Assembly (NCBI GenBank): GCA_009996615.1
Contig: JAACZU010000009.1
Span: 83,018-147,017 of the forward strand
Reading direction: 5' to 3'
DNA from: Rhodanobacteraceae bacterium
GTDB lineage: Bacteria; Pseudomonadota; Gammaproteobacteria; Xanthomonadales; Rhodanobacteraceae
DNA length: 64,000 bases
Each line of letters starts with the position of its first letter. Positions within the stretch are counted from its first letter, which is position 1. Below are positions 1 through 8,217 of this stretch, one piece after another. Made by a program: the position numbers and the translations under genes. A model generated the notes under the pieces. That model ran no database searches. It saw nothing but the letters and a program-made list of their open reading frames with translations, and was not told the DNA's origin.

Positions 1-80
1 GCCGCGCCGAGTTCGGCGACGAAGGCGGCACGGTCGGTGTCGAAGCGGCCGATGTCGAGGGTGGGAATGCGCGCGCTCAT
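1..80 (-). CDS. 2-oxoglutarate/Fe(II) oxygenase-like protein, N-terminal fragment
   Basis: Only the first 26 codons lie in the window; the gene runs off the left edge. The visible start reads [17 protein letters not shown], which resembles the N-terminus of isopenicillin N synthase-like 2-oxoglutarate/Fe(II) oxygenases (a short Ile-Pro-x-Leu-Asp segment before the fold). No catalytic residue is visible, so the family is a weak inference. Its ATG overlaps the TGA of glmM by four bases (ATGA at 80-77), so it is probably translated from the glmM transcript. Confidence 0.5.
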   Translation of the reverse strand, partial: MSARIPTLDIGRFDTDRAAFVAELGA

Positions 81-1444
81 GGACGGGATACCTGGTTCTG
101 CAAAGCCGCCGATTGTACGGCGCCGGCGAGTTCGTCGGCGAGCCGCGCGACCAGCTCCGGATCGCCGGCCTCGACCGTCACGCGCACCAGCGGCTCGGTG
201 CCGGACGGGCGCAGCACGACGCGGCCCTGCCCTTCCAGCTGCGTGCGCACGCGCGCCAGCACGGCCTGCACGCCGTCGTCGGCCACCAGCGCCGCAGCGC
301 CGCTGGCGACGCGCACGTTCACGGTCGTCTGCGCAACCTTGCGCATGCCGGCGACGACCTCGTCAAGGCGCCGGCCCGTGCGCACGAGCACGTCGAGCAC
401 CTGCAGCGCCGCGACGATCGCATCGCCGGTGCTGGCACGGTCGAGCGTGAGGATGTGGCCCGAGGTCTCGCCGCCGAGCACGCCGCCGTGCTGCTTGAGC
501 TGCTGCAGCACGTAGCGGTCGCCGACGTTGGCACGCAGGAACGGCACGCCGAGTTCGCCCATCGCGCGCTCGAGGCCGTAGTTGCTCATCAGCGTGCCGA
601 CCAGCGGGCCGCGCAGGCGGCCGCTGGCATGCCAGTCGGTCGCAAGCACGTACAGCAGCTGGTCGCCATCGACCAGCGCGCCGTGGCGGTCGATCATGAG
701 CACGCGGTCGCCGTCGCCGTCGAAGGCGATGCCGAGATCGCCGCCGGCCGCGACCACCGCGCGCGCCAGCGCCTGCGGATGGGTCGAGCCGACCTCGCGG
801 TTGATGTTGAGTCCGTCGGGCTGGTTGCCGATCGCGCCGACCTGCGCGCCGAGCTCGGCGAACACGGCCGGCGCGATCTGGTAGGTCGCACCGTGCGCGC
901 AGTCGAGCACGATCGACAGACCGCGCAAGTCGAGCGTGGCCGGCACGCTCGCCTTGCAGAACTCGATGTAGCGCGTGGCGGCGTCGCGCACGCGCGCGAC
1001 CTTGCCGATCGCCTCCGAGGCGACCGTCGTGAACGGTGCCTCCAGTTCGGCCTCGATCGCATGCTCGACTTCGTCGGCGAGCTTCTCGCCGGAGGCGGAG
1101 AAGAACTTGATGCCGTTGTCCTGGTGCGGATTGTGCGAAGCGCTGATGACGATGCCGACATCGGCGCGCAGGTTCTGCGTCAGGTACGCGACCGCCGGCG
1201 TCGGCATCGGGCCGAGCAGGCGCACGTCGGCGCCGGCGGCGACCAGGCCCGATTCCAGCGCGGCTTCGAACATGTAGCCGGACACGCGCGTGTCCTTGCC
1301 GATGACGACCGTCGCCTTGCCATTGCGCGACGGCAGCACCGCACCGACCGCGCGACCGAGCCGCAACATGAATTCGGCCGTGATCGGCCATTCGCCGACG
1401 CGGCCGCGGATGCCGTCGGTACCGAAGTAGCGCTTCGCGCTCAC
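77..1444 (-). CDS. glmM: phosphoglucosamine mutase GlmM
   Basis: Converts glucosamine-6-phosphate to glucosamine-1-phosphate, a cytoplasmic step toward UDP-GlcNAc for peptidoglycan and LPS. The 455-residue product opens with [11 protein letters not shown]. It carries the phosphoserine loop ISASHNP (active Ser about residue 103), the metal-binding loop DGDGDR near residue 245 and the C-terminal phosphate-binding RPSGTEP. I chose the GTG at 1444 because family members start just before KRYFGTDG. A frame opening at 1492 would add 16 residues encoded by a GGGAATC-type repeat. It lies downstream of dksA on the same strand and overlaps the next gene by ATGA. Confidence 0.97.
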   Translation of the reverse strand: MSAKRYFGTDGIRGRVGEWPITAEFMLRLGRAVGAVLPSRNGKATVVIGKDTRVSGYMFEAALESGLVAAGADVRLLGPMPTPAVAYLTQNLRADVGIVISASHNPHQDNGIKFFSASGEKLADEVEHAIEAELEAPFTTVASEAIGKVARVRDAATRYIEFCKASVPATLDLRGLSIVLDCAHGATYQIAPAVFAELGAQVGAIGNQPDGLNINREVGSTHPQALARAVVAAGGDLGIAFDGDGDRVLMIDRHGALVDGDQLLYVLATDWHASGRLRGPLVGTLMSNYGLERAMGELGVPFLRANVGDRYVLQQLKQHGGVLGGETSGHILTLDRASTGDAIVAALQVLDVLVRTGRRLDEVVAGMRKVAQTTVNVRVASGAAALVADDGVQAVLARVRTQLEGQGRVVLRPSGTEPLVRVTVEAGDPELVARLADELAGAVQSAALQNQVSRP

Positions 1445-1577
1445 GGGAATCGGAAATCGGGTACCGGGAATGGAAACAGCGCGATCGCCCACAACGATTG
1501 CCCGCGCAAGCTACGGACCGGCAAAAGCGCGCGCTTTCCCGAATCCCGATTCCCGAATCCCGATTCCCGGCCCTTCA
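1445..1577. repeat. GGGAATC-type palindromic repeat between dksA and glmM
   Basis: The gap holds repeated GGGAATCGG units on one side and CCGATTCCC/CGAATCCC units on the other, so the transcript can fold into a hairpin. The same repeat type recurs between sucB and lpdA (51992-52076). It contains no gene. Confidence 0.6.
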
Positions 1578-2507
1578 TCAATCGCCCATCTGCTTCTGGC
1601 GGTGTTCCCAGCGCTCCTGCGCGTCCAGGCTCAGCGTCGCGATCGGGCGCGCCTCGAGGCGATCGATGCCGATCTCCTCGTCGGTTTCCTCGCAGTAGCC
1701 GTAGCGGCCTTCCTCGATGCGCTTGAGCGCCTTGTCGATCTTCGCGATCAGCTTGCGATAGCGGTCGCGCGTGCGCAGTTCGAGCGAGTTCTCGGTCTCG
1801 CGCGTGGCGCGCTCGGCCTCGTCGCCGACGTCGCGGACCTCGTCGCGCAGGCTCTCGATCGTCTGCCGGCTCTCCTCGACGAGTTCCTCGCGCCACTGCG
1901 ACAGCTTGCTGCGGAAATACTGCAGCTGGCGCGGGCTCATGTACTCCTCGTTCGCGCTCGGCTTGTAGCCCTTGGGCAGTTCGATCTGCGTCGTGATCGG
2001 CAGCGCGTAGCGGCCATCCTGCATGGTCACGCCGTTGTCCGCAGGCGTCTTCGATGCGCCCTTCAGGGCGGCGCTGGCTTCAGTCTTGCTGGTAGTCACG
2101 AATTTCCGTTCTTTTGCTGTGCTGATGGGTTTTTCTGCTACCGCTGCTGCCGGCGGCACCTTCTTCGGCGCCACCGGCTTCGCGGCAACCTTCGCCACGG
2201 GCTTGGCCGGCGCAGCTTTCTTCGCCGGGGTCGGCCGGGCCGCCGGCCGCGCCGTGGCCGCCTTCGCAACCGGCTTGGCCAGCGCCTTGTTCGCTGCCTT
2301 CTTCACTACCGGCTTGGCCGGAGCCTTACCGGTCACCGCGGCCTTCTTCGCGACCACGACCTTCGTCGCCTTGGCCGCGACCGGCTTCGCCTTCGCCACC
2401 GGTTTCGATGCCGGGCGCGACGCAGTCGCTCCCACCCGGGCCTCGGTCTTCACGCGAGGCGTCGCCTTCGCGACCTTCGCACGGCTTCCTGGATTCGGTC
2501 TGCTCAT
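1578..2507 (-). CDS. dksA: DksA-family RNA polymerase-binding factor with a long basic N-terminal tail
   Basis: The C-terminal ~125 residues match DksA, which binds the RNA polymerase secondary channel and works with ppGpp. The coiled-coil tip motif DxxDxA is present (DVGDEA), followed by ATRETENSLELRTRDRYRKL. The zinc site is degenerate: in the YCEETDEEIGIDRLEARP region and beyond only the first of the four usual cysteines remains, and the others read Thr, Ser and Ala. The first ~180 residues are a low-complexity Lys/Ala/Pro/Val tail resembling histone H1 or AlgP, so the protein is about twice the usual DksA length. A promoter is visible just upstream. Confidence 0.9.
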   Translation of the reverse strand: MSRPNPGSRAKVAKATPRVKTEARVGATASRPASKPVAKAKPVAAKATKVVVAKKAAVTGKAPAKPVVKKAANKALAKPVAKAATARPAARPTPAKKAAPAKPVAKVAAKPVAPKKVPPAAAVAEKPISTAKERKFVTTSKTEASAALKGASKTPADNGVTMQDGRYALPITTQIELPKGYKPSANEEYMSPRQLQYFRSKLSQWREELVEESRQTIESLRDEVRDVGDEAERATRETENSLELRTRDRYRKLIAKIDKALKRIEEGRYGYCEETDEEIGIDRLEARPIATLSLDAQERWEHRQKQMGD

Positions 2508-2547
2508 CGCCCTTCCTAAGCCCCATCTTGTGACTCGGCGGTCGCGT

Positions 2548-2576
2548 GTTATAGCCTAACTCCACCCCCCCGGCAA
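2548..2576 (-). promoter_or_regulatory. probable sigma-70 promoter of dksA
   Basis: On the minus strand, TTGCCG (2576-2571) and TATAAC (2553-2548) are separated by exactly 17 bp. The -10 box ends 40 bp before the dksA ATG at 2507. Box match and spacing support a housekeeping promoter; it is read by eye, not scored. Confidence 0.6.
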
Positions 2577-2632
2577 CCGCCGAAAACCTTTGGCGCGACG
2601 CGCAATTAGCCGCGCCGACCGCCGCGCGCACG

Positions 2633-2896
2633 ATGTCACGCCTGTTGATCTTCCTGCTTCGGTGTTACAAGCGCTGGCTGAGCCCGCTGCTCGGCGCGCG
2701 CTGCCGCTTCGAGCCGAGCTGCTCGAACTACGCGCGCATCGCGGTGGCGCGCTTCGGTGCCGCGCGCGGCGGCTGGCTGGCGATATGCCGCATCGTGCGT
2801 TGCCAGCCGTTGTGCAGCGGCGGCCTCGATCCGGTGCCGATGCACTTCCGCCTGTGGACCTCGTGCCGACATCCCCAAGGACACCATCATGACTGA
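2633..2896 (+). CDS. yidD: membrane protein insertion efficiency factor YidD
   Basis: An 87-residue protein of the YidD (DUF37) family. It has the family core [19 protein letters not shown] followed by EPSCSNYA, with conserved Arg and Cys, and a later Cys-rich segment ([13 protein letters not shown]). YidD is a small inner-face amphipathic protein that assists YidC-dependent insertion. Elsewhere it usually sits with rpmH-rnpA-yidC; here it is upstream of pyrC and overlaps its start by eight bases, so the two are probably cotranscribed. Confidence 0.93.
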   Translation: MSRLLIFLLRCYKRWLSPLLGARCRFEPSCSNYARIAVARFGAARGGWLAICRIVRCQPLCSGGLDPVPMHFRLWTSCRHPQGHHHD

Positions 2897-4223
2897 CTGG
2901 CTGATCACCAATGCCGAACTCGTCAACGAAGGGCGCCGCTTCCATGCCGACGTGCGCGTGCGCGATGGCCGCATCGAGCGCATCGACGGCTCGCTGGGCG
3001 CGCGCCCGGGCGAGCGCGTGCTCGACGCGCGCGGGCGCTGGCTGCTGCCGGGCATGATCGACGACCAGGTGCACTTCCGCGAACCGGGCCTGACCCACAA
3101 GGCCGACATCGAACACGAGTCGCGCGCCTGCGCCGCCGGCGGCATCACCAGCTTCATGGAGATGCCCAACACCAAGCCGCCGGCAACCGACCGCGCCGCG
3201 CTGGAGGCCAAGTACGCGCGCGCGGCCGAGGTTTCGCGCGTCAACTACGCGTTCTACCTCGGCGCGACCAACGACAACCTCGCCGAGATCCGGGCGCTCG
3301 ATCCGAGGACCGCGCCGGGCATCAAGGTGTTCATGGGCGCCTCGACCGGCAACATGCTGGTCGACGATCCGGCCACGCTCGATGCGATCTTCCGCGACGC
3401 GCCGGTGCCGATCATCACGCACTGCGAGGACACGCCGATGATCCTCGCCAACGAGGACGCGGCGCGCGCGCGCTGGGGCGAGGACGTCCCGCCCGAGCAG
3501 CATCCGCTGATCCGCTCGCGCGAGGCGTGCCTGAAGTCGACGCAGCTGGCGATCTTGCTGGCACGCCGACACGGCACGCGCCTGCACGTGCTGCACATCT
3601 CCACCGCCGACGAATGCGCGCTGTTCGAGCCCGGCCCGCTCGCCGGCAAGCGCATCACCGCCGAAACCTGCGTGCACTTCCTGCATTTTTGCGACGCCGA
3701 CTACGCGCGCCTGGGCCACCGCATCAAGTGCAACCCGGCGATCAAGACCGCGGCCGACCGCGCCGCGATCACGCGCGCGCTGGCCGAGGGCCGCATCGAC
3801 GTGCTCGCCACCGACCACGCGCCGCACCTGGCCGAGGAAAAGGCGCAGCCCTACCCGCGCGCGCCGTCCGGCCTGCCACTGGTGCAGTACGCGCTGCAGT
3901 GCGCGCTGGAGCGCGTGTTCGACGGCCAGCTGACGCTCGAGCGCGTGGTCGAGGCGGTCACGCATGCGCCGGCGACGCTGTTCGACGTGCACGAGCGCGG
4001 CTTCCTGCGCGAAGGCTTCCACGCCGACCTGGTGCTGGTCGATCCGGACAAGCCGCACACGGTCACGGCCGGCGAAGTCCTGTCCAAGTGCGGCTGGTCG
4101 CCGTTCGAAGGCACCACGTTCCGCTCCAGCATCGCGGCGACGTTCGTCAACGGCCAGCGCGTCTGGCACGAGGGCCAGCTCGACGACAGCGTGCGCGGCG
4201 CACGGCTGGAGTTCGCGCGGTGA
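2889..4223 (+). CDS. pyrC: dihydroorotase
   Basis: Cyclises carbamoyl-aspartate to dihydroorotate in pyrimidine synthesis. The 444-residue protein is an amidohydrolase with the metal-binding [10 protein letters not shown] segment, GIKVFMGAS (Lys expected to be carboxylated and bridge the two zincs), the His of THCED, HVLHIS, and the catalytic Asp in ATDHAPH. These features place it with the longer class I dihydroorotases. I chose the ATG at 2889; the upstream in-frame extension runs through yidD in another frame. Its TGA overlaps the GTG of the next gene (GTGA at 4220). Confidence 0.95.
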   Translation: MTDWLITNAELVNEGRRFHADVRVRDGRIERIDGSLGARPGERVLDARGRWLLPGMIDDQVHFREPGLTHKADIEHESRACAAGGITSFMEMPNTKPPATDRAALEAKYARAAEVSRVNYAFYLGATNDNLAEIRALDPRTAPGIKVFMGASTGNMLVDDPATLDAIFRDAPVPIITHCEDTPMILANEDAARARWGEDVPPEQHPLIRSREACLKSTQLAILLARRHGTRLHVLHISTADECALFEPGPLAGKRITAETCVHFLHFCDADYARLGHRIKCNPAIKTAADRAAITRALAEGRIDVLATDHAPHLAEEKAQPYPRAPSGLPLVQYALQCALERVFDGQLTLERVVEAVTHAPATLFDVHERGFLREGFHADLVLVDPDKPHTVTAGEVLSKCGWSPFEGTTFRSSIAATFVNGQRVWHEGQLDDSVRGARLEFAR

Positions 4224-5173
4224 GCAAACGAGAGTCCGGCAGGAGCAGCTTCAGCCGCGATGCTTCGGCTTTCCTCGCCCGGCCACTTGAAAAGGCACTG
4301 CGGCTGAAGCCACTCCTGCGGCCGCTCCTGCGCAAAGCGGCAGCCTGCTGCGCGACCGCCGGCCTCGCGCTGGCGCTGCTGTCCGGCGCGCGGGCCGCGC
4401 CGCCCGCGCGCGACGACTTCCCGGCCAGCGTGCCGCAGGGCAGCCTCGTCATCGGCCAGGTCGCGCCCGGCAGCACCGTGCGCTACGCCGGCCGCGCGCT
4501 GCGCGTGACGCCGGCCGGCGCGGTCGTGTTCGGCATCGGCCGCGACGAGGCCGGGCCGGTGCGCGTCGACGTGAGCGGGCGCGACGGCCGCTCGCACCCG
4601 GTCGCGATCGCGGTCAGGCCACGCGAGTGGCCGGTCGAGCGCGTCGTGGGCGTGCCGCCGGCCACGGTCGAGCCGCCGCCCGAGATCGCCGAGCGCATCC
4701 GGCGCGAGCAGGCGCGCGTGGTCGCCGCGCGCGACCGCGACGATGCGCGCGCCGACTTCCTCGAAACGTTCGTCTGGCCGGTCGCCGGCCGCATCAGCGG
4801 GCGCTTCGGCAACCAGCGCGTCTACGTCGCCAACGGCAAGGACGTGCCGAAGTCGCCGCACTCGGGCATGGACATCGCCGCGCCGCAGGGCACGCCGATC
4901 AAGGCGCCGGCCAGCGGCCTGGTCACGTTCGCCGACGCCGACCTGTACCTGACCGGCGGCACCGTGCTGATCGACCACGGCCACGGCGTAAGCTCGAACT
5001 TCCTGCACCTGTCACGGCTGGACGTGAAGGTCGGCGACCGCGTCGAGCAGGGCCAGGTGATCGGCGCAGTCGGCAAGACCGGCCGCGCGACCGGACCGCA
5101 CCTGCACTGGGGCCTGAACTGGTTCGACGTGCGCTTGGACCCGCTGCTGCTGCCCGGAATCGAGGGCACGTAG
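4220..5173 (+). CDS. secreted M23 (LytM-type) metallopeptidase
   Basis: A predicted envelope peptidoglycan endopeptidase of 317 residues. The LytM domain lies in the C-terminal half with zinc ligands in HSGMD and HLHWG. A hydrophobic export signal (AGLALALLSGARA) ends near residue 60, so about 40 residues precede it, which is unusual. The only standard in-frame start upstream of the signal is the GTG at 4220, overlapping the pyrC stop. The extra residues are encoded by a REP-like palindrome (4240-4318). Export is expected, but whether the signal works behind this extension is unclear; an unusual start codon nearer the signal is possible. Confidence 0.88.
   Translation: MSKRESGRSSFSRDASAFLARPLEKALRLKPLLRPLLRKAAACCATAGLALALLSGARAAPPARDDFPASVPQGSLVIGQVAPGSTVRYAGRALRVTPAGAVVFGIGRDEAGPVRVDVSGRDGRSHPVAIAVRPREWPVERVVGVPPATVEPPPEIAERIRREQARVVAARDRDDARADFLETFVWPVAGRISGRFGNQRVYVANGKDVPKSPHSGMDIAAPQGTPIKAPASGLVTFADADLYLTGGTVLIDHGHGVSSNFLHLSRLDVKVGDRVEQGQVIGAVGKTGRATGPHLHWGLNWFDVRLDPLLLPGIEGT
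4240..4318. repeat. REP-like inverted repeat inside the 5' end of the M23 peptidase gene
   Basis: CAGGAGCAGCTTCAGCCGC (4240-4258) faces GCGGCTGAAGCCACTCCTG (4300-4318) as an almost complete inverted repeat. The left arm continues into GCGATGC, the core also seen in REP units at 32515-32649 and 63701-64000. The element is read in frame as part of the peptidase N-terminus. Confidence 0.75.
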
Positions 5174-5253
5174 GCTGGGCGACCGCAGGTCGACCGGCAG
5201 CGTTGGCGTGGAGCCGGCCGCGCTGCCGCGCGTCCAGCTACCGCGCGTTGGGA

Positions 5254-6207
5254 CTATGCGTCGCTGGCGGCGCCGTAGCCGCCAGGCACGCCCTTGGTCG
5301 CGACCGCGACCGCGTCGTGCGGATGCAGGCTCTCGTAGTGGGCCGCGCGCAGCCAGAAGTCGGCGATGCGCTCGTCGGCGTCGAGTGCGCGCTGCAGGCG
5401 GCGCGCGGCGTCCTCGCAGAACATCAGGTTCTGGCCGTTGGCGAGCGCGAAGGCCTGTTCGTCGGCGCGCTTGACCGCGGTCTGCACCGGCGTGGCGAGC
5501 GCATCCTCGAGCGTGTCGATCAGCTCGGTCAGCGGCATGTCGAACCCGGGCGCGAGCTTGACGCGGACCTTGGCCGCGCTGCGCTGGCTGTGCGGCGTGG
5601 CGACGATGCCCTGCGGCGTGCCGAGCCAGGCCAGCACGGCCTCGCGATCGAGCGGCGCACCGGCATCGAAGTCGGCCGCGAAGCGTTCCTGGATCAGTTG
5701 CCGCGCAAGCGCGGCCGAAGCCGGGCAAGTGCTCGAATACTGCACCTCGAGCATGACCTCGAGATCGAACGTGCCACCGTGCAGCGACGCGGCGATCTCG
5801 ACCGGATACGAGCGCCAGCCGCTGTGCTCGCTGGCCAGCGCGGCGCGGCGCACGAGGTGGTCGAAACGCACGCTCAGCCGCGCGCGGTCGGACAGGTCCG
5901 CATGCGAATCGAGGAAGTCGCGCAGCAGCCGGCGCAGCGAGGCTGGCGTCAGCGGCTCGGCCGACAGATGGCGGTCGACGTGCAGGTACAGCCGCGACAT
6001 GTGGATGCCGCGTGCGTCGGCACGCGCGAGGTTGACGAACGCGCTCACGCGCGCGCTGACGCGCTGCAGCGGCTCGCCGGCGCCGGCCAGCAGCACCGGC
6101 ATCTCGATGCCATCCATGCCGACCCAGTCGAGGGCACCGGCGAGATCGGCCTGCCGCTCGCTGGCGACATCGGGCATTGCGCGCTGGGTATTCGGGTTGG
6201 ACGACAT
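5254..6207 (-). CDS. folE2: GTP cyclohydrolase FolE2 (type IB)
   Basis: Converts GTP to dihydroneopterin triphosphate, the first step of folate synthesis, as the zinc-independent alternative to FolE. The 317-residue product has the FolE2 hallmarks VQYSSTCPAS (catalytic Cys), HSQRS, and FCEDAARR near the C-terminus, in the tunnel-fold arrangement of the family. It converges on the M23 gene and has no operon partner. No strong Shine-Dalgarno sequence is visible before the ATG at 6207; an internal ATG at 6177 is an alternative start. Confidence 0.95.
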   Translation of the reverse strand: MSSNPNTQRAMPDVASERQADLAGALDWVGMDGIEMPVLLAGAGEPLQRVSARVSAFVNLARADARGIHMSRLYLHVDRHLSAEPLTPASLRRLLRDFLDSHADLSDRARLSVRFDHLVRRAALASEHSGWRSYPVEIAASLHGGTFDLEVMLEVQYSSTCPASAALARQLIQERFAADFDAGAPLDREAVLAWLGTPQGIVATPHSQRSAAKVRVKLAPGFDMPLTELIDTLEDALATPVQTAVKRADEQAFALANGQNLMFCEDAARRLQRALDADERIADFWLRAAHYESLHPHDAVAVATKGVPGGYGAASDA

Positions 6208-6718
6208 GGATCGACTCGGATTGGAGGGTTCTACACAGTACGCCGACGGGCCTGCGTGGGTGGCGCTTGAGCCCTCCCCTTCAAGGGGAGGGTTGGGTGG
6301 GGATGGTGCTCGGTTCTCGCGTAATCGTTTCCGCTAAAACCGACCCGCATCCCTGCATTTTCCGCTCGCATCCCTGCGAGCGGGTTACTTCTCTTTGCTT
6401 GTCCAAAGAGAAGTAACCAAGAGAAAGGACACCCCAACAGCGGCGCCCTACGGGCATCCTGCCCTGCGGGTGCGTGGTCGCCGGCCGGGGTTCGCCGACG
6501 GCACATCCTGTGCCTGCGGCGAACGCGCGCGCATCGTGCGCGCGCCCCTGCGGGCTGATCCGTCCGGCGCCCACCGCCGCTGAACGGGGCCCCGGAAAAG
6601 CAGCGCGCTCCTGCGCGCAGAAGCACAAGCACATCACACAAGATGGCTGGCCGGGCACCGCCGCTAACTGGGGCCGTGCGCCAGACGCTTCAATGGCGCC
6701 TCCAGCGCGCCGCAGCGT
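6208..6718. repeat. intergenic repeat region with a strong hairpin
   Basis: This 511-bp gap has no convincing gene. It holds a CCCTCCCCTT/AGGGGAGGG palindrome at 6272-6292 and a perfect 14-bp stem, GTTACTTCTCTTTG with its complement, at 6384-6417 with a 6-nt loop. A GC-rich segment with several short palindromes follows to about 6640. From memory, similar blocks recur in Lysobacter/Xanthomonas genomes and yield spurious small open frames. The hairpin may end transcription from the minus-strand operon on its right. Confidence 0.6.
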
Positions 6719-7552
6719 TCAGCGTGACGAACGCAACCCGCCGCGCCAAGCGGCCCAAGTCGCGCGCAGCGGCAGGCGGCCGAGTTCGCCGGCCAGCGCG
6801 GCGAGCGGATCGGCCGCGCGTGCGGCGTTGCGCGCGCGCCAGCGGTCGGCGCTGGCGGCCGCGGCATGCAGCGGACCAAGCTGCGCACCGGTGCTTGCGA
6901 CGGCAAGGTCCGCCGCAAGCGCGTCCAGCCATTCGCGCAGTGCCGCCGCCTGTTGCGGCGAGGCCTGCGCGAGGTCGCCGCGCGCCAGGCGGTGACGCGC
7001 CAGCAGGTCGAGCGGCAGCGGCAGCCGACCATCGCGCAGCACGTCGCCGAGCGCGGCGGTCTCGCGCAATGCGCGCGCCAGCGCACGCACACGCGCACTG
7101 GCGGCGGCGTCAAGTGGCGGAAACAGGTGCGCCTCGATCGTCGCAAGCGGGCCGTACAGCGCGGCATAGCCGTCGAGCTGGGCGGCGCGGTCGGCGGCCG
7201 GTTCCGGATCGCGCTGCGCGAACGCGCCGGCGACGACGGCGTGCCACTGCGCCGGCGGCAGCGCCGCCAGCTCCGGATGCTCGGCCAGCGCCTGCGTCAG
7301 CGGATGGCGCGCCTCTCCGCGGCCGGCGCGCGCCAGTTCCTCGGCCCACCACTGCAGCTTGATCAGCGCCGGCTCGGCCGCGCGGATCGCGAACGCGGCG
7401 TGCTCGATCTCGCACGCGATGCAGGCGAACGCGGTTTGCGCGCGCCGCTGCGCGGCGGCGACGAAGCCGAGGCCGAGGCCGAGTTCCGGGTGGGCCGCGC
7501 CCCACTTCGCCTCGAAGCTGGCCAGCGGCGCAGTGTCGTCCACGGCCGTCAT
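6719..7552 (-). CDS. squalene/phytoene synthase-family protein, probably non-catalytic
   Basis: A 277-residue all-alpha protein of the squalene/phytoene synthase superfamily, recognised from AFAIRAAEPALIKLQWWAEE and the helical pattern after it. The Asp-rich DxxxD motifs that bind the magnesium-diphosphate of prenyl substrates are not seen at the expected places. It therefore looks more like the NDUFAF6-type members, which act in respiratory-complex assembly, than a terpene synthase. Its ATG overlaps the stop of the upstream phosphatase (TGATG at 7554-7550), making it third in the ubiG operon. The assembly role is inference. Confidence 0.75.
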   Translation of the reverse strand: MTAVDDTAPLASFEAKWGAAHPELGLGLGFVAAAQRRAQTAFACIACEIEHAAFAIRAAEPALIKLQWWAEELARAGRGEARHPLTQALAEHPELAALPPAQWHAVVAGAFAQRDPEPAADRAAQLDGYAALYGPLATIEAHLFPPLDAAASARVRALARALRETAALGDVLRDGRLPLPLDLLARHRLARGDLAQASPQQAAALREWLDALAADLAVASTGAQLGPLHAAAASADRWRARNAARAADPLAALAGELGRLPLRATWAAWRGGLRSSR

Positions 7553-8217
7553 CAGGCCAGCCCCAGGGCGGCCGGCAGGCCGTGCGGCGTGCCGACGACA
7601 TGGTCGGCGCCCCAGGCGTGCGGGTCGCCGCCGTCGAGGTAGCCCCACGCCGCGGCGACCGTGCGCAGGCCGGCGGCTCGGCCGGCCAGCACGTCGCGCA
7701 GGTCGTCGCCGACGAACGCGGTCGCGGCCGGGTCGAGGCCGGCGAGGCGGCAGGCATGCAGCACCGGCGCCGGATCGGGTTTCTTGACCGGCAGGCAGTC
7801 GCCGGTGACCACCGCGGCGCAGCGCCGCTGCAGGTCGAGCTGGTCGAGCAGCGGCCGCGTCAGCCAGCCCGGCTTGTTGGTCACAATGCCCCAGGCGATG
7901 CCGCGCGCCTCGAACAGCGCGAGCACCTCGGCCATGCCGTCGTAGAGGCGCGTGTGGCGCGCCATGTCGACCGAATACAGGTCGAGGAAGCGCGGCAGCC
8001 ACTGGTCGATCATCGCGTCGTCGGCGCCGGGCAGGCCCTTGCGCAGCATCGCGCGGCCACCGGCCGAGACGACCTGGCGCACCGCCGCGGCGTCCGGCGG
8101 CGGCGCGCCGAGTTCGGCGCACAGCGCCTGCACCGCCGCGACGAGGTCAGGCGCGGAATCGACCAGGGTGCCGTCGAGATCGAACAGCACCGCACGCAAG
8201 GGGTGGGACGTCATCAT
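7552..8217 (-). CDS. HAD phosphatase: MupP-like MurNAc-6-phosphate phosphatase or phosphoglycolate phosphatase
   Basis: A 221-residue HAD hydrolase with motif I DLDGTLVDS, motif II Thr in VTNKP, motif III Lys in KKPDP and motif IV GDDLRD. Automatic annotation would give Gph. However, in Pseudomonas the gene beside ubiG is mupP, which dephosphorylates N-acetylmuramic acid 6-phosphate in peptidoglycan recycling. The same adjacency here favours MupP. It overlaps ubiG by ATGA and the next gene by TGATG. A second ATG at 8214 is an alternative start. Confidence 0.85.
   Translation of the reverse strand: MMTSHPLRAVLFDLDGTLVDSAPDLVAAVQALCAELGAPPPDAAAVRQVVSAGGRAMLRKGLPGADDAMIDQWLPRFLDLYSVDMARHTRLYDGMAEVLALFEARGIAWGIVTNKPGWLTRPLLDQLDLQRRCAAVVTGDCLPVKKPDPAPVLHACRLAGLDPAATAFVGDDLRDVLAGRAAGLRTVAAAWGYLDGGDPHAWGADHVVGTPHGLPAALGLA

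Noticed and set aside
6281..6658. Small open frames on both strands
   Set aside because: They fall within the dispersed repeat block with hairpins and lack ribosome sites.
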